Shown: positions 10,946 to 23,849, counted from the first letter of the stretch. The stretch: 64,000 bases of DNA from Ostrinia nubilalis (GCF_963855985.1 NC_087116.1:7155001-7219000), one strand, 5' to 3'. A program made the numbers and translations. The notes: a model not told the origin generated them from the sequence alone.

Positions 10946-11092
10946 TCACAAACGATGCTTGCTTAAGTGAAGCAGCAAATGGAACGCACAGCGTTGAATA
11001 GAGCTCTGTGATTGGTTCATGTGTCACCCTGTGCGTCCACGCGCACTGTGAGACCTCATAGTAAGGTTGTGATTGTGAATACGGGCGTAACT
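10946..11092 (-). mobile_element. MITE-C copy
   Basis: Reversed orientation; ends GTGAATACGGGCG. Confidence 0.85.
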
Positions 11093-11533
11093 GATCTATG
11101 TATCAATACACAACTCAAACTACTGAATGGATTGCGCTGAAAGCCACGCATTAAGTTAGACGTAGCCATCTTCTAAGAGAGGATTTCCCAAAAATCACTT
11201 TCTAATAAAATTAAACGGTGGTCCATTTTAACGCGAGCGAAGCCGCGGGCATAATAAAATATTTATGAGCTATCATTTTATCAGGTTTAAATATTATTTT
11301 ACATCTATAGCTTCGCTTCTAATGGGCCACAAGCTTCACCCTCAATATTGGATGCTCGTCACTTTAAAAGACAGGGATGATACCACGAGGGTGCCAAACA
11401 AGGGTTCCAAACTGAGTTACAACCCCTTGGTGTTACTTATCTTTATTGGGGGCCATTTAATGACTGCCCGATGGACGGACGCGTTTCAGATGGACTTATG
11501 ATCGTAATTAATACATAAGTTCAAATGTCTAAC

Positions 11534-11662
11534 GCGCGTATTCACAAACATTAATATAAGGTCTCACAGTGCGTGTGGACGCACAGGATGGCAGCTCTAT
11601 TCAACGCTGTGCGTTCGATTTGCTGCTTCACTTAAGCAAGCATCGTTTGTGAAAACGGGCGT
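11534..11662 (+). mobile_element. MITE-C copy, small internal deletion
   Basis: CGTATTCACAAACATTAATAT to GTGAAAACGGGCGT; lacks the ACACACGAACCAATCACAG segment. Confidence 0.85.
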
Positions 11663-11664
11663 GA

Positions 11665-11800
11665 GTTTCTTGTGCTGCTTTTTCTTAGCACTGGCCCATT
11701 TATTGTCTCGAAACAATAATAGGGTTAACACTGGGACGTGTAAAAGTTCTTTTTAAAACCCTACTTGCAAAAATAAATGACTTATGCCTTTTTATTTGTT
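11665..11800 (+). mobile_element. LINE 3' tail, GGCCCATTTATTG family
   Basis: GAGTTTCTTGTGCTGC to CAAAAATAAATGACTT; follows a MITE-C copy directly. Confidence 0.7.
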
Positions 11801-11842
11801 TATTATCCCAACATCTTAAAAACTAACAGAATACAAATACAA

Positions 11843-12014
11843 CACTGAAAAAAATGTTTGGTTAATGCCTACACAACAAAAGTGACCACCGAACACTTTG
11901 GTTATGAGGGACAAAATGTTGTGTAAATTAAACAAATAATTCTGTAGTGAGCTAGACTTGATTTGGTTATAGTTAACTTTTGTTGTGTAGCAGTAACCAA
12001 AAATTTTTTTCAGT
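11843..12014. mobile_element. MITE (CACTGAAAAAAATGTTTGG)
   Basis: Arms of about 45 bp with CTACACAACAAAAGT shared. Confidence 0.8.
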
Positions 12015-12019
12015 GAAGT

Positions 12020-12325
12020 TTCAAAGGGGTTCTAAGATTAATTACAGATTAGTCATCATGCCTATAACGTAACAAAGGTGTAGCCAAGTTCTACGCCTCA
12101 GTCGTTAACGCTAACGTTTTGTTTTATCGAGAATCGATTAGCGTAGCGATCGCTATCTGCCTGGTGCTACAAAGTTCGCTTTTTGCGATATTTATCTAAC
12201 AATTTCACGGCTCGAACTTCGCAAAGAACAACCTCGATGAGGGAAAGAAAAACGGTCATTTATTCCTTCATCTATCGTGTGGGATAAAATCAAAAATCTT
12301 TATTCGTATGCCCTTTTCAGTTGCC
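12020..12325. other. No recognised feature
   Basis: Holds GCTAACG / CGATCGC-rich sequence near 12110-12160 of possible repeat origin. Confidence 0.4.
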
Positions 12326-12329
12326 AGTT

Positions 12330-12735
12330 TCGTATGTCCTGTCCACAAGGTGGACAGACGACATAATAAAGGTAGTACATAAGGAAAGCGCTGGACGCAG
12401 GCCGCTACCAACCGGGCAACATGGAAAGCATTGGGGGAGGCCTATGTTCAGCAGTGGACGTCCTATGGCTGAGATGATGATGACCTTTTCACCAAGTGGC
12501 AGTGGACAGGGCACATCGCAGAGCTAATGGACACTGGGGCAGAAAAGTTCTCGAGTGGCGACCAATGGCCGAAAGACGTAGTGTAGGCAGGCCCCCCACT
12601 AGGTGGACCGACGATCTGGTAAAGGTCGTGAGGTGCCTGGATGCGGGCAGCGCAAGACCGGTTTTGTGGAAATCCTTGGGGGAGGCCTTTGTCCAGCAGT
12701 GGACGTCATTCGGCTGAAACGAACGAACGAACGAT
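12330..12735 (+). pseudogene. RTE family B fragment followed by RTE family A fragment, same direction
   Basis: 12330-12485 is family B (RWTD, RPLPTGQHGKHWG frame, then TGA-GATGATGATG). 12486-12735 is family A (GAGGCCTTTGTCCAGCAGTG, then TGAAACGAACGAACGAACG). A truncated family A copy appears to start inside or beside the family B tail. Confidence 0.75.
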
Positions 12736-12999
12736 TCCTTGTTAATATTGGCACTGACTATAGACACCCATTCAAACTATCTATTATTATTATAACCAGA
12801 AGCCCCAGTAGCTTCAATAACTGACATTTGCAAACAAGCTTACGAAAAATCCTCAAAAAAATCAATCCAAAAAAAACGCATGAATTGTTCAAATAAAAAT
12901 TCGTCACACAACGAAATACAATTGAAACGTCTAGATAGGGACACTTTATAGGGTACTTGATTGGACACATGCTTATTCTATGCCTTTGTGGGACTGTGG

Positions 13000-13507
13000 T
13001 ACAGTCGGCCGGAGAAACTAATATTTTTTTGAGAAAACTTTTGTTAAAATATTTTTATCAGGTTTTTTTAATGATACAATATTTATTAAACGGACGTTTT
13101 TTTGTTCCCTCAACCAATAAAAAAAAAATTACCTACTTCTCTGGTTCTTTTGCTCTGAAAAAAGTAACTTCATTGTACATAAGACAGCAAATCCACCTGT
13201 GGTATCTTACTAAAATACTACTTTTCAACAAAATGTATAGGCTGATGTAACGTTGACATTATTCATTTCTTTTTTTTATTCCAAACCAGATTTCTTATAT
13301 GAAAAAAAAAATTACTTAAAACTCTCCTTTTTAGCATCATCCCATTATGTTGTCCTGAAACCTGACAAACTACATTTGGGACGTGTATTGCCCTGAAAGG
13401 GTCTGCCTACACACTACTAAGCTGTATTTGGGACGTGTTTAAGTGCTCTGAAAATGGCCTACACACAAAACATTATAATTTTGTTTTACTTATTGCGGCC
13501 GACTGTA
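13000..13507. mobile_element. TIR element (TACAGTCGGCCG), 508 bp
   Basis: Short inverted ends bounded by TA. Contains an internal direct repeat (GGGACGTGT...GCCTACACAC at about 13377 and 13430). Confidence 0.6.
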
Positions 13508-14173
13508 CATTATACAGGCGATAATCTCCGGGCAAATAACCGCATATTATTATTTGCGGAGCTTTGGGGGACACGTTCGGATTAGACTACTGTGGCTATG
13601 GTTTGGGGAGGGATACGGATAGGGTGGAATAAATTTTTATTTACTGATCTCAAAAAAAAAAAAAAAATTTTAGGGCTTTTAAAAATTGCTTGCGTTACGG
13701 TCATTAAAATTTGTCGTTTACAAATTCCTTCGCACTCAAATCAAATAGTTTATTCAGCATATTATTATAGACCCTTTCCAGGGCATTTATACGCGTCTCA
13801 AATATAGCTTGCCCTACCAATCTTCAGGACAACATATGGGCTGGTGCTGAGAAGAAGCACTGCAAAGTAAGCTAAACAGCTTGTCTTAGAAGTGGGTTCA
13901 CCACAACAGTCCAGCGGTATTACGACATCATCAACAGATCATTTAGTCTCCAATGCAGGAGCATGACCCTTTCTCCAAATGAATCCAAATGTACCTAGGC
14001 TAAGTTTTATTAAGAAATTTTATTCTTATTTCTAGTTTATCAATAAAGCAGTATAGTTATGCTTAAGGCCGAAATGGGTTTTGACAAATAGATGGTAAGA
14101 GCAGTCACCCGGCAAGTGAAAGGACGTGCGTTCGATTCGATTTTTTCAAGTTATTTAAAAATGGAACAGTCGT

Positions 14174-14374
14174 ATAGATCGTTTCATCCACGAAGACGCG
14201 CCCCACCAATTTTTGGTCTCGATCGCGCGGGGTGCGGGGAGTTTGATCCGAGAAATCCGAGCGTCATTATTGTAGTGTGCGTGTGCACTTATGGATGATT
14301 TAGTGTATACGGATAACACTCAAACATTAGCGGAAGAATGGTGGGGCGCGTCTTCGTGGATGAAACGATCTATA
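14174..14374. mobile_element. MITE (GATCGTTTCATCCACGAAGACGC)
   Basis: Inverted ends of about 35 bp; the same element reversed at 32194-32391. Confidence 0.8.
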
Positions 14375-14599
14375 TTAATATGTTAGGACTTATCCCAAAC
14401 CTACAAGAATCATGGTCACCCCACAACCGCAGGGCCGTCCCCTAGACAGACGGGTGCATACATTAGGGCTGACCGGCTGGAGGGAAGATCTGTATGATAA
14501 TCAGAACGGTCGTATACCAATTAGTAGCCTATAAAATATAAGTAACAGAAGACAGATTTATTAAAGTAATAAATATCCATGGATATTTGAAACTTGCTT

Positions 14600-14770
14600 A
14601 AGTCTGCCGCCATAACAACAATGTTAACAGCATTATTGTGTTCCAGCAGTTAGAGGTAAGATAGCCAGTTCCTCCGTGGTTGAGAATTCCGGGTGAAGCT
14701 CGGTTCCACCTTCGGGATGATCATTACTTACCATCAGGTGAGATACAGGCCAAGAGCTTCCTCGTTGTGG
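14600..14770 (+). repeat. Dispersed repeat GTTCCAGCAGTTAGAGGTAAG
   Basis: AACAACAATGTTAACAGCATT to CAGGCCAAGAGCTTCCTCG; also at 42650-42800 (plus) and 33750-34090 (minus, interrupted). Confidence 0.6.
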
Positions 14771-14819
14771 ATAAAAAAAAGTGACTTGCTGTGCTCGTGA
14801 AAAGAGTTTGAATAATATT

Positions 14820-14921
14820 TCCCGTTTTTGCAACATTTTTCTGTACTGCTCCGCCCCTATTGGCTGTAGGGTGATCTTATACAGCCTAAAGCCTTCCTCG
14901 ATAAATGGGCTATCTAACACA
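14820..14921 (+). repeat. Dispersed repeat CTCCGCCCC-ATTGGCTGTAGGG
   Basis: CCCGTTTTTGCAACATTTTTC to TCGATAAATGGGCTATC; second copy at 55550-55650. Confidence 0.65.
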
Positions 14922-15169
14922 AAAATACTTATTTATGTATTTAAATTGGGCCTTGAGATTAGCGCATTTAACCAAACAAACAAAAGCAAGACGTTTAAAG
15001 CGCTTTTTAAAAGCCTAATTTCCAGAAATCAATTCTACTACTCCTACTACCTACTTTTTTTATTTTTAAACCGGCAGACAGTGGCGACTGACTTTGTTGC
15101 GGCGCTTCTTCTCAGCACTTGCCAAATGTTTGTCTCGAAGCGCTGGTAGGGCAAAAAAAAAGAGATATG

Positions 15170-16440
15170 TATAGGCTCCTTAAGAGCATTTGGACTAATT
15201 TAATTAGTCTACACAAATAATTTATTTTAAAGATATAATTACGTTGAATTTGAATTACGTTACATTTATTGTCAGAGACAAAAGAAAATAGGAAACCCCC
15301 AAAATGTATACGAACCCACGTGCACCAACTAGTCGACCAGCAAATCTGTCATTGCGCATTCATACCACAGTAGCGTGATTAGCATTACCACAAGTGGGGT
15401 TGAATTCCACCCCACTGGGGTCGTATTGTACCCCGGGGATTATAAACCACTTCAGATCACCCATTGTGGTGATCCACTATTAAATTTGTCACAATAAGTG
15501 CACATGGTTGGATTTTTTGTTAAATGTCACGGGTGGGTTAGACCCGATACGCTAAGGCAAGCGTTTTATTTTATTTTTTATCTATTTTAATTGTACAATT
15601 GACAGTAGTAGTTTATATCTCTAATTTGTTATTTGTGCATAAAGAAATCTTTTCTTCTATTTTATCGTTTCAAAATCACACAGTTTTTCAAATTTTGTAT
15701 AAAATTCCATTGCGCTAGTCTTGCTGTCACGTGCTTTATACATTAATTTTGTTTTTAATAAAAAAATAATGTAAAGCACGTCACATCACAGCAAAAACGC
15801 TTGTAAAAATAATATGATATTTTCCATCCTTGATAGGTAGTTTAGTAGAAGACCGATTTCTTAATGTCCATCAAATTAGTTTTTAATTTTTTTCAGGGAA
15901 CTTATACTCTTCTCAAATACAATCCTGACACAACTTCGAACAACATATCAGCTGAGCTGATTGAGAAGAAGTGGCGGAAGAAACTCATCTATAAATCACC
16001 ATGACATAAATAAAACGTCTAATTTATTCTTGCGAAGTTGCGACTTTTACTTCAAAAACGTTAAAACCTATCGTTTCTACAGCGAAAGTAGAAAAGCTCC
16101 AATCTCGGTTTCAATTTCACAGTCGTACAAAAGCTGCAACTTGAGGTGTAACCGAATACGAGCTTTTCAAAGCTTGGGATTCATAAAAACTTGTTGATAA
16201 TTGGGGTGGTTTTGAACTATAAAGGAGCTGGCTATTGTTTTTTTATATGGTATAAAAATTATTTATGGCTTGCGTATAGTTAAGTAGCCTATAAAACTTT
16301 AAACTGTTTTAAGTTTATTAACATGGGTAATGAAAGAAATGTGTCGGTTTTCAAAATTAACCTTCCTACTTATACTTAAAACATGAATGTTTGGGAGGCA
16401 GGAGGATAGAGAGATGGAAGTAGGTAGGTACTCGTGTGTA
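15170..16440. other. Mostly unclassified
   Basis: A weak hairpin at 15725-15785 (TGCTGTCACGTGCTTTA), a GTGGGGT / ACCCCAC hairpin near 15395-15425 and a decayed LINE tail at 15880-15990 (minus). Confidence 0.45.
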
Positions 16441-16445
16441 ACTTA

Positions 16446-16740
16446 CTCACGCAAAACCTACTGAACAGATTTAAATGAAACTTTACAGTATTATTGTTCA
16501 TACATTCGTCAGTCAATCAGACAATAACATAAAGGCTATATATTATTATCTATAAAAGCGATAGGTTACTGACTGACTCACTCATCACGAAATCTCAGAA
16601 ACTACAAGTGGTAGGAGTCTCAAATTTTGCATGGGGGTTCCTTTTAGAACGTAGGTGCTCACTAAGACGGATTTTGAAAAATTAAACTCCTAAGAGGGTA
16701 AAATGGGATCCGCGCGTACGAAGTCGCGGGCGGCTGCTAG
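16446..16740 (+). mobile_element. Helitron B fragment joined to a Helitron A copy
   Basis: 16446-16545 is a Helitron B body; 16548-16740 is Helitron A ending GGCGGCTGCTAG. Confidence 0.75.
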
Positions 16741-17028
16741 TAATACATAACTATAATTATATCGACAATTAATTACAACGATATGTCTGTCTAGGAAAAA
16801 CCGCAGGCAAAATCCAGTAAAATGTAAAGATATCCAAAACATCTCAGCAAATTGCCGATGATCTCTCTCTACGCCCTTGTCATTTCGTCAAGTCACAAGT
16901 AAGTAACAAAGCTAATACACAGTGTTAACGCATCACTGGCAGGGGCGTAGTACAGTCAGCGCCAAAGTTCGTGACACACAAAGTGGCCAAAACGTTGACA
17001 GTCAGCGTCTAGTTCGGTTTCCAAATCC

Positions 17029-17520
17029 TACTAGTCCTACTAATATTATAAATTCGAAAGTTTGGATGTCTGGATGTCTGGATGTTTGTTACTCTTTCAC
17101 TCAAAAACTACTGAACGGATTTTGTTGAAACTTTACAGTATTATTGTGTAAAAGTGCTTTCTAAAAGCCTATTTGCAAAAATAAATGAATTTTATTGAAT
17201 TTAAATTTATTGGATGTTTTTATTATTGTTTATAACCCAGATTAACATATCCCAACTAATATTATAAATGCGAAAGTAACTCTGTCTGTCTGTCTGTCTG
17301 TTACGCTTTCCCGCTTAAACCTCGCAACCGATTTTGATGAAATTTGGCATAGAGATAGTTTGAGTCCCGGGAAAGAACATAGGATAGTTTTTATCCCGGT
17401 TTTTGAAACAGGGACGCGCGCGATCAAGTTTTTCTGTGACAGACAAAATTCCACGCGGGCGAAGCCGCGGGCGGAATAGGCTATAATTTATGACGATATG
17501 TGACAAATAAATTTCAATAA
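17029..17520 (+). mobile_element. Helitron B with nested LINE tail and second Helitron B
   Basis: The outer copy (CTACTAATATTATAAATTCG) is split at 17142 by a LINE tail (TATTATTGT at both edges) and at about 17248 by another Helitron B (to about 17475), after which AGGCTATAATTTATGACG resumes. Confidence 0.75.
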
Positions 17521-17807
17521 ATAAATAAGACGTGTCTAAAAAGCGCAATCTATCGTCATTGGTTAAAATCTACAGCGCTGGACAAACTACTGTTTGACGT
17601 TCGTAAATATTCATGCGGGGGAAGCCGTGAAACGCCATCTATCAACATGATATCAAACAACATGATGAAATTTGATATCAAACAACAGATTTTACGAACT
17701 AAGGAGTACCTAAAACGAGGTCCACGCGTACGAAGTCGCGGGCGGCCGCTAGTAATCAATAAGTTCGCAAAACGCCTTGTGTTGTCAACTTTTTGGCCAC
17801 TTTGGGT

Positions 17808-17997
17808 TCGTTCGTTCGTTTCAGCCCAATGACGTCCACTGCTGGACAAAGGCCTCTCCCAAGGAATTCCACGACGACCGGTCTTGCGCCGCCCGCATCC
17901 AGGCACCTCCCGCGACCTTCACCAGTTGGTCCACATAGTGTGGAGCCTGTCCACACTACGTGTTTCCGTCCGTGGTCGCCACTAGAGAACTTTTCTG
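17808..17997 (-). mobile_element. RTE family A copy with 10-bp target duplication
   Basis: CACTTTGGGT is repeated at 17798-17807 and 17998-18007. The copy lies inside a fragment of the TACAGTCAGCG MITE. The left edge is the (TTCG)n tail, fixing the 3' end of the family; the right edge is a 5' truncation. Confidence 0.85.
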
Positions 17998-18600
17998 CAC
18001 TTTGGGTGTGAAGAGTGAAAGAAAGAAAGAAAACAACTTTATTTTTTGGCAACAAACTCAGGCAATAAAAGACATACCTACACAAAAAAAATTAAGAAGG
18101 TTGCCAAAAAAGGTTACCCACTTAGTAACATCTTGACAGTGGTAACTGCCAAGACGCTGATATTCAGTGGGTGCCTTATATGCAGCGTTAAAAAATGGAA
18201 AAAAAAAGAAAATAGAAGATTGACACCAAAGTAGCCACGTCTTTGTTTGTGTTGTCAAATTTTTGGCCACTTTGGGTGTAACGAACTATTTGACGCCGAC
18301 TGTACCAGCGATCAGACAAGCAGGAAGTGATGTAGATTGATGTGTTTCGCTGTAGGCTACTAAAACCTTTGATGTTTTGAATGATAATATGCTTAAGTTA
18401 TCCCAATACGCTTCAGTTGGAACAGAGTTGAAACTTTTAAAAAACATAAACCTCCTTTTGGCGCAGTCGGGTAAAAACATGTAGGCTGCACGTGACTTTG
18501 ACGAAAGAGCACAATTTCATCACCAGAGTCAAGATGATTGAAAAGAAATGGCATTTTCAGAAGGAAGCAAACTGCCTGCAGAAGCAAATACCAAGAGCTA

Positions 18601-18868
18601 TACAGGGTGTTAGGTAAATGGGTATATGAGCCGACACTAGCCCATGTTAACATGGTCATATAAATGGTATGGTGAAGTCAGAAAATTGATATTTTCATTT
18701 TAATTATTTTAATTTTCATACAAATCGGATTTTGTAAAATTTATTTTGTATGAAAATTTAAAAAATTAAAATGATGTTATCTAATTTCTTACTTCACCAT
18801 ACCATTTATATGACCATGTTAACATGGGCTAGTGTCGGCTCATATACCCATTTACCTAATACCCTGTA
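18601..18868. mobile_element. Palindromic MITE (TACAGGGTG family), intact
   Basis: 268 bp, folding almost end to end: arms of about 120 bp starting TACAGGGTGTTAGGTAAATG, with an AT-rich centre. No coding capacity. Confidence 0.9.
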
Positions 18869-19001
18869 GAATAACCTAAAGATGGCACTGTGAGTGAACC
18901 TAGCGCCAAATTATAATCAAAATTACTGACTTGATTACTTCGCAAATAAATTACAGCTAAACTTGTACTAATACAATCTTAGTATTACATACAAGCTGAA
19001 T

Positions 19002-19151
19002 CTTCCAGCGACTCGGTGCACTTTTAGTTTGGTAAAGTCGCCGGTTTGAATTTTTAAAGTTTTTTCTTTGAAAGAAAGAAAAAATATTCAAAAATTCAAT
19101 ACGGCGAGTGGGCCCGTGGACCAAGCTAAAAGTGGGCCAACTCGCTGGAAG
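19002..19151. mobile_element. MITE (CTTCCAGCGA)
   Basis: CTTCCAGCGACTCGG... and ...AACTCGCTGGAAG with CACTTTTAG / CTAAAAGTG inside. Confidence 0.7.
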
Positions 19152-19270
19152 ACTACAACCCTTCCTTGTGCGTGCCAGTAGTGGGTTCACCACAAAAGTT
19201 AAGCCCACGAGGATCCAACTAGATAGTATTTGGTAGGTCGCTGCCGCTGTGGGTAGAGGTACATAGGTAG

Positions 19271-19719
19271 ACGGTAGCGAATACTGCTTAGGTCTGAACA
19301 GTATTATTACCGCATACCCACTGGGTTTTCTCTGCCGCAGACGGTAGCGAATACCGCTTAGGTCTGAACAGTATTATTACCGCATACCCACTGGGTTTTC
19401 TCTGTCGCAGACGGTAGCGAATACCGCTTAGGTCTGAACAGTATTATTACCGCATACCCACTGGGTTTTCTCTGCCGCAGACGGTAGCGAATACCGCTTA
19501 GGTCTGAACAGTATTATTACCGCATACCCACTGGGTTTTCTCTGCCGCAGACGGTAGCGAATACCGCTTAGGTCTGAACAGTATTATTACCGCATACCCA
19601 CTGGGTTTTCTCTGCCGCAGACGGTAGCGAATACCGCTTAGGTCTGAACAGTATTATTACCGCATACCCACTGGGTTTTCTCTGCCGCAGACGGTAGTGA
19701 ATACCGCTTAGGTCTGAAT
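19271..19719. repeat. Tandem array, 70-bp unit, 6.4 copies
   Basis: Units begin ACGGTAGCGAATACCGCTTAG at 19271, 19341, 19411, 19481, 19551, 19621 and 19691 (partial); only a few base differences between them. Confidence 0.97.
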
Positions 19720-21000
19720 AGGCCTTTACTTAATATTATGACTGTTTGTTTCATGTTAGAATAAATGAAAAATCTACGAAAATCTCTTGTTCTTACATCA
19801 CAAAACAACCAAAATAGCACTAAATCCCAACCTCGCATCAAAAATCTAACACAAACCCTTTTCGCGAAACTTCTCGCCCATAAAGAACTAAAGTTAAAAC
19901 ATAAGCGGCCTCAGCAGATGGACTTACCCTTTTTATGCCAGTTTTTACCAATAAATATTGGATTAACTGAACGTTAGGGTGACCAGGTGTATGGGAGATT
20001 TTCTTGGGACAATTTTTTGACCGTTACTCTTGGATTATTTTTTAATTTACGAAGTCGTTATATTTAAAACCTGCTTGGGTGTTGTGTCAAATAATTTCAT
20101 AGTGTGGTTTTTAATTTTTAAGCTCCAAATCATTTTAACTTTCACCATATAGGTACCTAGATAGGTCCGAAAAATCATTATCATATTAAAAAGTCCACCG
20201 TTAAAATATACCGCAAAACACGGTATCCTACTTTTTGTCCAGTCACTACCAGCTGTTCATCGAGCACGGAGCTTAATAGAATAGAATAGAAAACTTTTTA
20301 TTTGCAAGAAAGGTATACAATTTTGGTAATCGAATCATTCTAACGATATGTCTAAAAGTTTGGTCTTGTCCTCTAAAATGGTAATGCCACGATAACATAA
20401 TAAAGCACGTCGTTCATGTTAGTAAGCTGGACAATATACCAGCACCGAAGTAATATAAATAAATGCTCCTCAAAAGCAAAATTTTACGATTGCAAGCAAC
20501 ATTTTAATTAATTGAGACAAAATTAAAATTTTATTTATTCGCTTAAAGATATACATGTAGTAAAAAATTGTCATATGTTTGATTTATTTTTAATTCAGGA
20601 CAGTCCCAAGAGGATCTCACAGCGAGGTCACCCTACACTACATGAGGGCAGCCCCACCCAGGAGCTTTGCGAGGGCTTTATAATCTTATAATATTGACCG
20701 GAGCTTTGCGGTCCAAAGCTTTTGATCAACAAAAGTTTTTTTTATATTAGTTCAAAAGCACACCCCTTTGATTTGTGGTGTCTAATATGTGCGTGGAATA
20801 TGTGGTTTTGTCTGTGAATCAATAGGAGTGTCTGTCGGTTTATTTGTTAGTTTTTAAACGGTTGAACGGGTTTTGATGTAGGTTATGTATGGAATCTTGC
20901 AGTAAGACTGAAGTGACTGCAGTTAGAATTTGTCTTAATATTTTAATAGAGATAGATTAATCAAATACATGACTTCCAGTCCAGAATCGGAAAGCGAAGC
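19720..21000. other. No recognised feature
   Basis: AT-rich. AGCCCCACCCAGGAGCTTTGCGAGG near 20650 is a short GC island, with no frame. Confidence 0.45.
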
Positions 21001-21009
21001 GTGAGACGT

Positions 21010-21155
21010 CCACCCACAAGATGGACAGACGACTTCATAAAGATAGCAAGAAGGCACTGGATGCAGGCCGCTACCAATTGGTCAGTCTGGAAATCATTGG
21101 AGGAGGCCTATGTTCAGCAGTGGACGTCCTGTGGCTGAGATGATGATGATGATGA
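21010..21155 (+). mobile_element. RTE family B copy
   Basis: CCACAAGATGGACAGACGAC to GTGGCTGAGATGATGATGATG. Confidence 0.8.
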
Positions 21156-21261
21156 GACTGACAGTCAGACAGCATAGCAGACGTTAAAATTGTGTTTACA
21201 TTAGTTCGTGTTTCAGTAGTTGCAGGTAAGACAGCCAGTTCCTCAATTCAAGTTCAATGAC

Positions 21262-21423
21262 TAAGGCGATTATCACACTGCACCGCGCTCCGCCGCGGTA
21301 CGCGGGACGGCAGATTTAATCATTATAATGCAAGTACCTCAGTTTGTATATAAAAAACGCGCGGCACAACACACTGACAACGCGTTTGCGCGGCGGAGCA
21401 CGGTGCAGTGTGATAATCGCCTA
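21262..21423. mobile_element. MITE (TAAGGCGATTATCACACTGCACCG)
   Basis: GC-rich inverted arms (CTCCGCCGCG); TA at both edges. Confidence 0.8.
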
Positions 21424-21734
21424 AATGCTGTAAGATTCATAAAGTTAATATTCCTTTGGAACAGAGCAACAGCCACGAGCTGTCAAACGAAACCGATTTT
21501 GGATGACACTGGACCGGGTGAATTTCATTTTTAAGTAATGTCACTAGTCACACTAATGACAAAGTGGTGGTTGGAATTTGGAATGAAATAATGACGATTA
21601 TAGTGCGACAAGGTTTTTAAGCGGAGATATTTAAAATGTCATTACCGAAATACCTAAGGAAGGAATGACAGTGATATAGAACTTGGCTTGACGCGCTACT
21701 GCGTGTCTAGATGTCATTAATAATATTAATAAAA

Positions 21735-21865
21735 ATTCATTTATTTTTTCAAATAGGCTTTAAAAAAGCGCTTTTACACGTCCCAATATTAACCCTACCA
21801 CTGCTTCGGGACAATAAATGGGCCAGTGCTGAGAAGAAGCAGCGCAAGAAACTCAGTCACTAATA
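21735..21865 (-). mobile_element. LINE 3' tail, GGCCCATTTATTG family
   Basis: Reverse complement of the 4189 copy, well preserved, ending GCGCAAGAAACTCAGTCAC. Confidence 0.75.
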
Positions 21866-22029
21866 ATAGTGTATAGTCCACTTTAGACTGTCGTTTCAAT
21901 GCTCGCAGACGACAGTGTCGCTGTAATTGTAACAAATAGCACAAGATGGTGTGAAATGGAAAATTTTGTGGAAAAGCAATTTTTTACTTCAACTGTGAAG
22001 ACATAAATTAGGATACATTGACTGCTCCG

Positions 22030-23845
22030 CCGTCTGTCACACCGGAATGTAACGTCTTTATTTATTTATTCTTTAATGCCACATTTTTAAAATTGTGACT
22101 AATTTAATACATGAGACGAACTTGATTTTGGCGCTATGATAACTAACTTTTGGGATAATACCTGCCTTGTTATGCATAAAAAAAATGTAACCAGAAAAAA
22201 CGCGTTAAATTAGATCAAACCAAATCAAAAACATTTTATTAAATTTTTTACCAATATTTGGGCACTTATTCTTATCGTGTCTTGTCTAGATATATTTCTT
22301 TGTAAACACCTAATTGTACAACAGGATGCAATAAATGAATATGAACGTCAAACAATTATTCATATTAATTTAGATAATAAATATCATAAGTGTTTTTCAG
22401 TGTTTTTCCCTGGGTCTCAAAACGTGAAAGAGTAAAAAACATCCAAAAAAGTAAAAAATATCCATCCTCACAAACTTTAAATTTTACTGATACGTAGGTA
22501 GGATAGGAAAGATGACATTTTTCGAAAAATACAATTTACCTACCTATTAATAAGTTTATTAGTACATAATTTATGCCAACGAATTATTGAACGGTGTGAA
22601 TGTGCCCAGCGTACGTTTATAAATTACCCCAAATTTTCCGGGATCTCTGAATAATTGCCTCCATCAATAACAGTCTTTCGGAATTACCTTAAACCCTCAT
22701 TTATGACGTGTTAATATTAAAGTCTCTGGCAGACAGCGGGCGGACAAAATATGCTGAGAATTTGACAATGTAACACTAATATCATAAAAAGAAAGATTTA
22801 ATTGTTTGTCTGAATTGAATAGGCACTTAAAATTCTGATTTATAAAAGGCTTTCACCATTAGAATCCTACATTATTTCTGATGAGCATTAGCGGTACGAA
22901 ATTCGCCGGGACAGCTCGTATGTTTCGGATTCACCAAAATCCAAAGTAATCTTGAATTTATCCCCCATTTTCATACACGGCCATAAATGACCGCCGAAGC
23001 GCGATCCCCTCGAAAAGTCATAAAATGCAAAGAAACTGCACTTTTTATTCTATAGAAAACACAGAGAGGGCACGGAAAAAAATGGCCAAGTTTTGTTTAT
23101 TTTAAATAGCAATAATGATTATATGTACAATAAAAAAATACGTGTGATATCTTGCAGTGTTTTTGTAGCAAAAGTTTACAATACTGCATAAAACATTATG
23201 AGAAAATTCTTACACGTTAGTTTATATCCTATCAAAAAAAATAGTGTAGATTTGTGACTAATTAATTAGTTACGAGTGCATGCAATCCAGAGGAAATTTT
23301 GGAAGGTCTGCAAAAAATCTATAATTTGTCAAGATGCAAAAACGATAGATAAATTAATAAATAAATCAATACTTGTACTAATTAATTACTTCGTGTATGT
23401 TTGTTACAATGAAACATGTTACGTAGTTAGTAAAATTGTAATGAAGAGCGATTTTTCAATAAATAAAAGTGTAATAAGTCTGCTATGTGCTGTCGACTGT
23501 ACATTTTAATGCTTAACAATCCAACCACTACTAACTACCGCACTGATTTACAATCTCAAGTAGCAAACAAAGCCTTACAAATAATAATATAGGAAATACA
23601 TTAAAATATATTGCTTTCTCCATTACTCCCGAACAATACAAGGTGTGTCGAGAACTTGGCCGTCTCACTACAGTGCGCCCAACCGGAAATGAAGGCTATA
23701 GTTCAAGTAAATTACGAGGGGGACTTATGGACCGAAATCAATGACTTCCGGCAAGGAAAGTATTAAGAGGGTTCGGATCCCGGTGGGTACACATTTGGGG
23801 ATAAAAATGGGAATAAATTGAAATCCTTGTTGAGCAAGAAAACTA
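22030..23845. other. Longest stretch without recognised repeats
   Basis: About 1.8 kb, very AT-rich. A 77-codon plus frame (23276) shows no domain. No splice-bounded exon was found on either strand. Confidence 0.45.
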
Positions 23846-23849
23846 AAAC

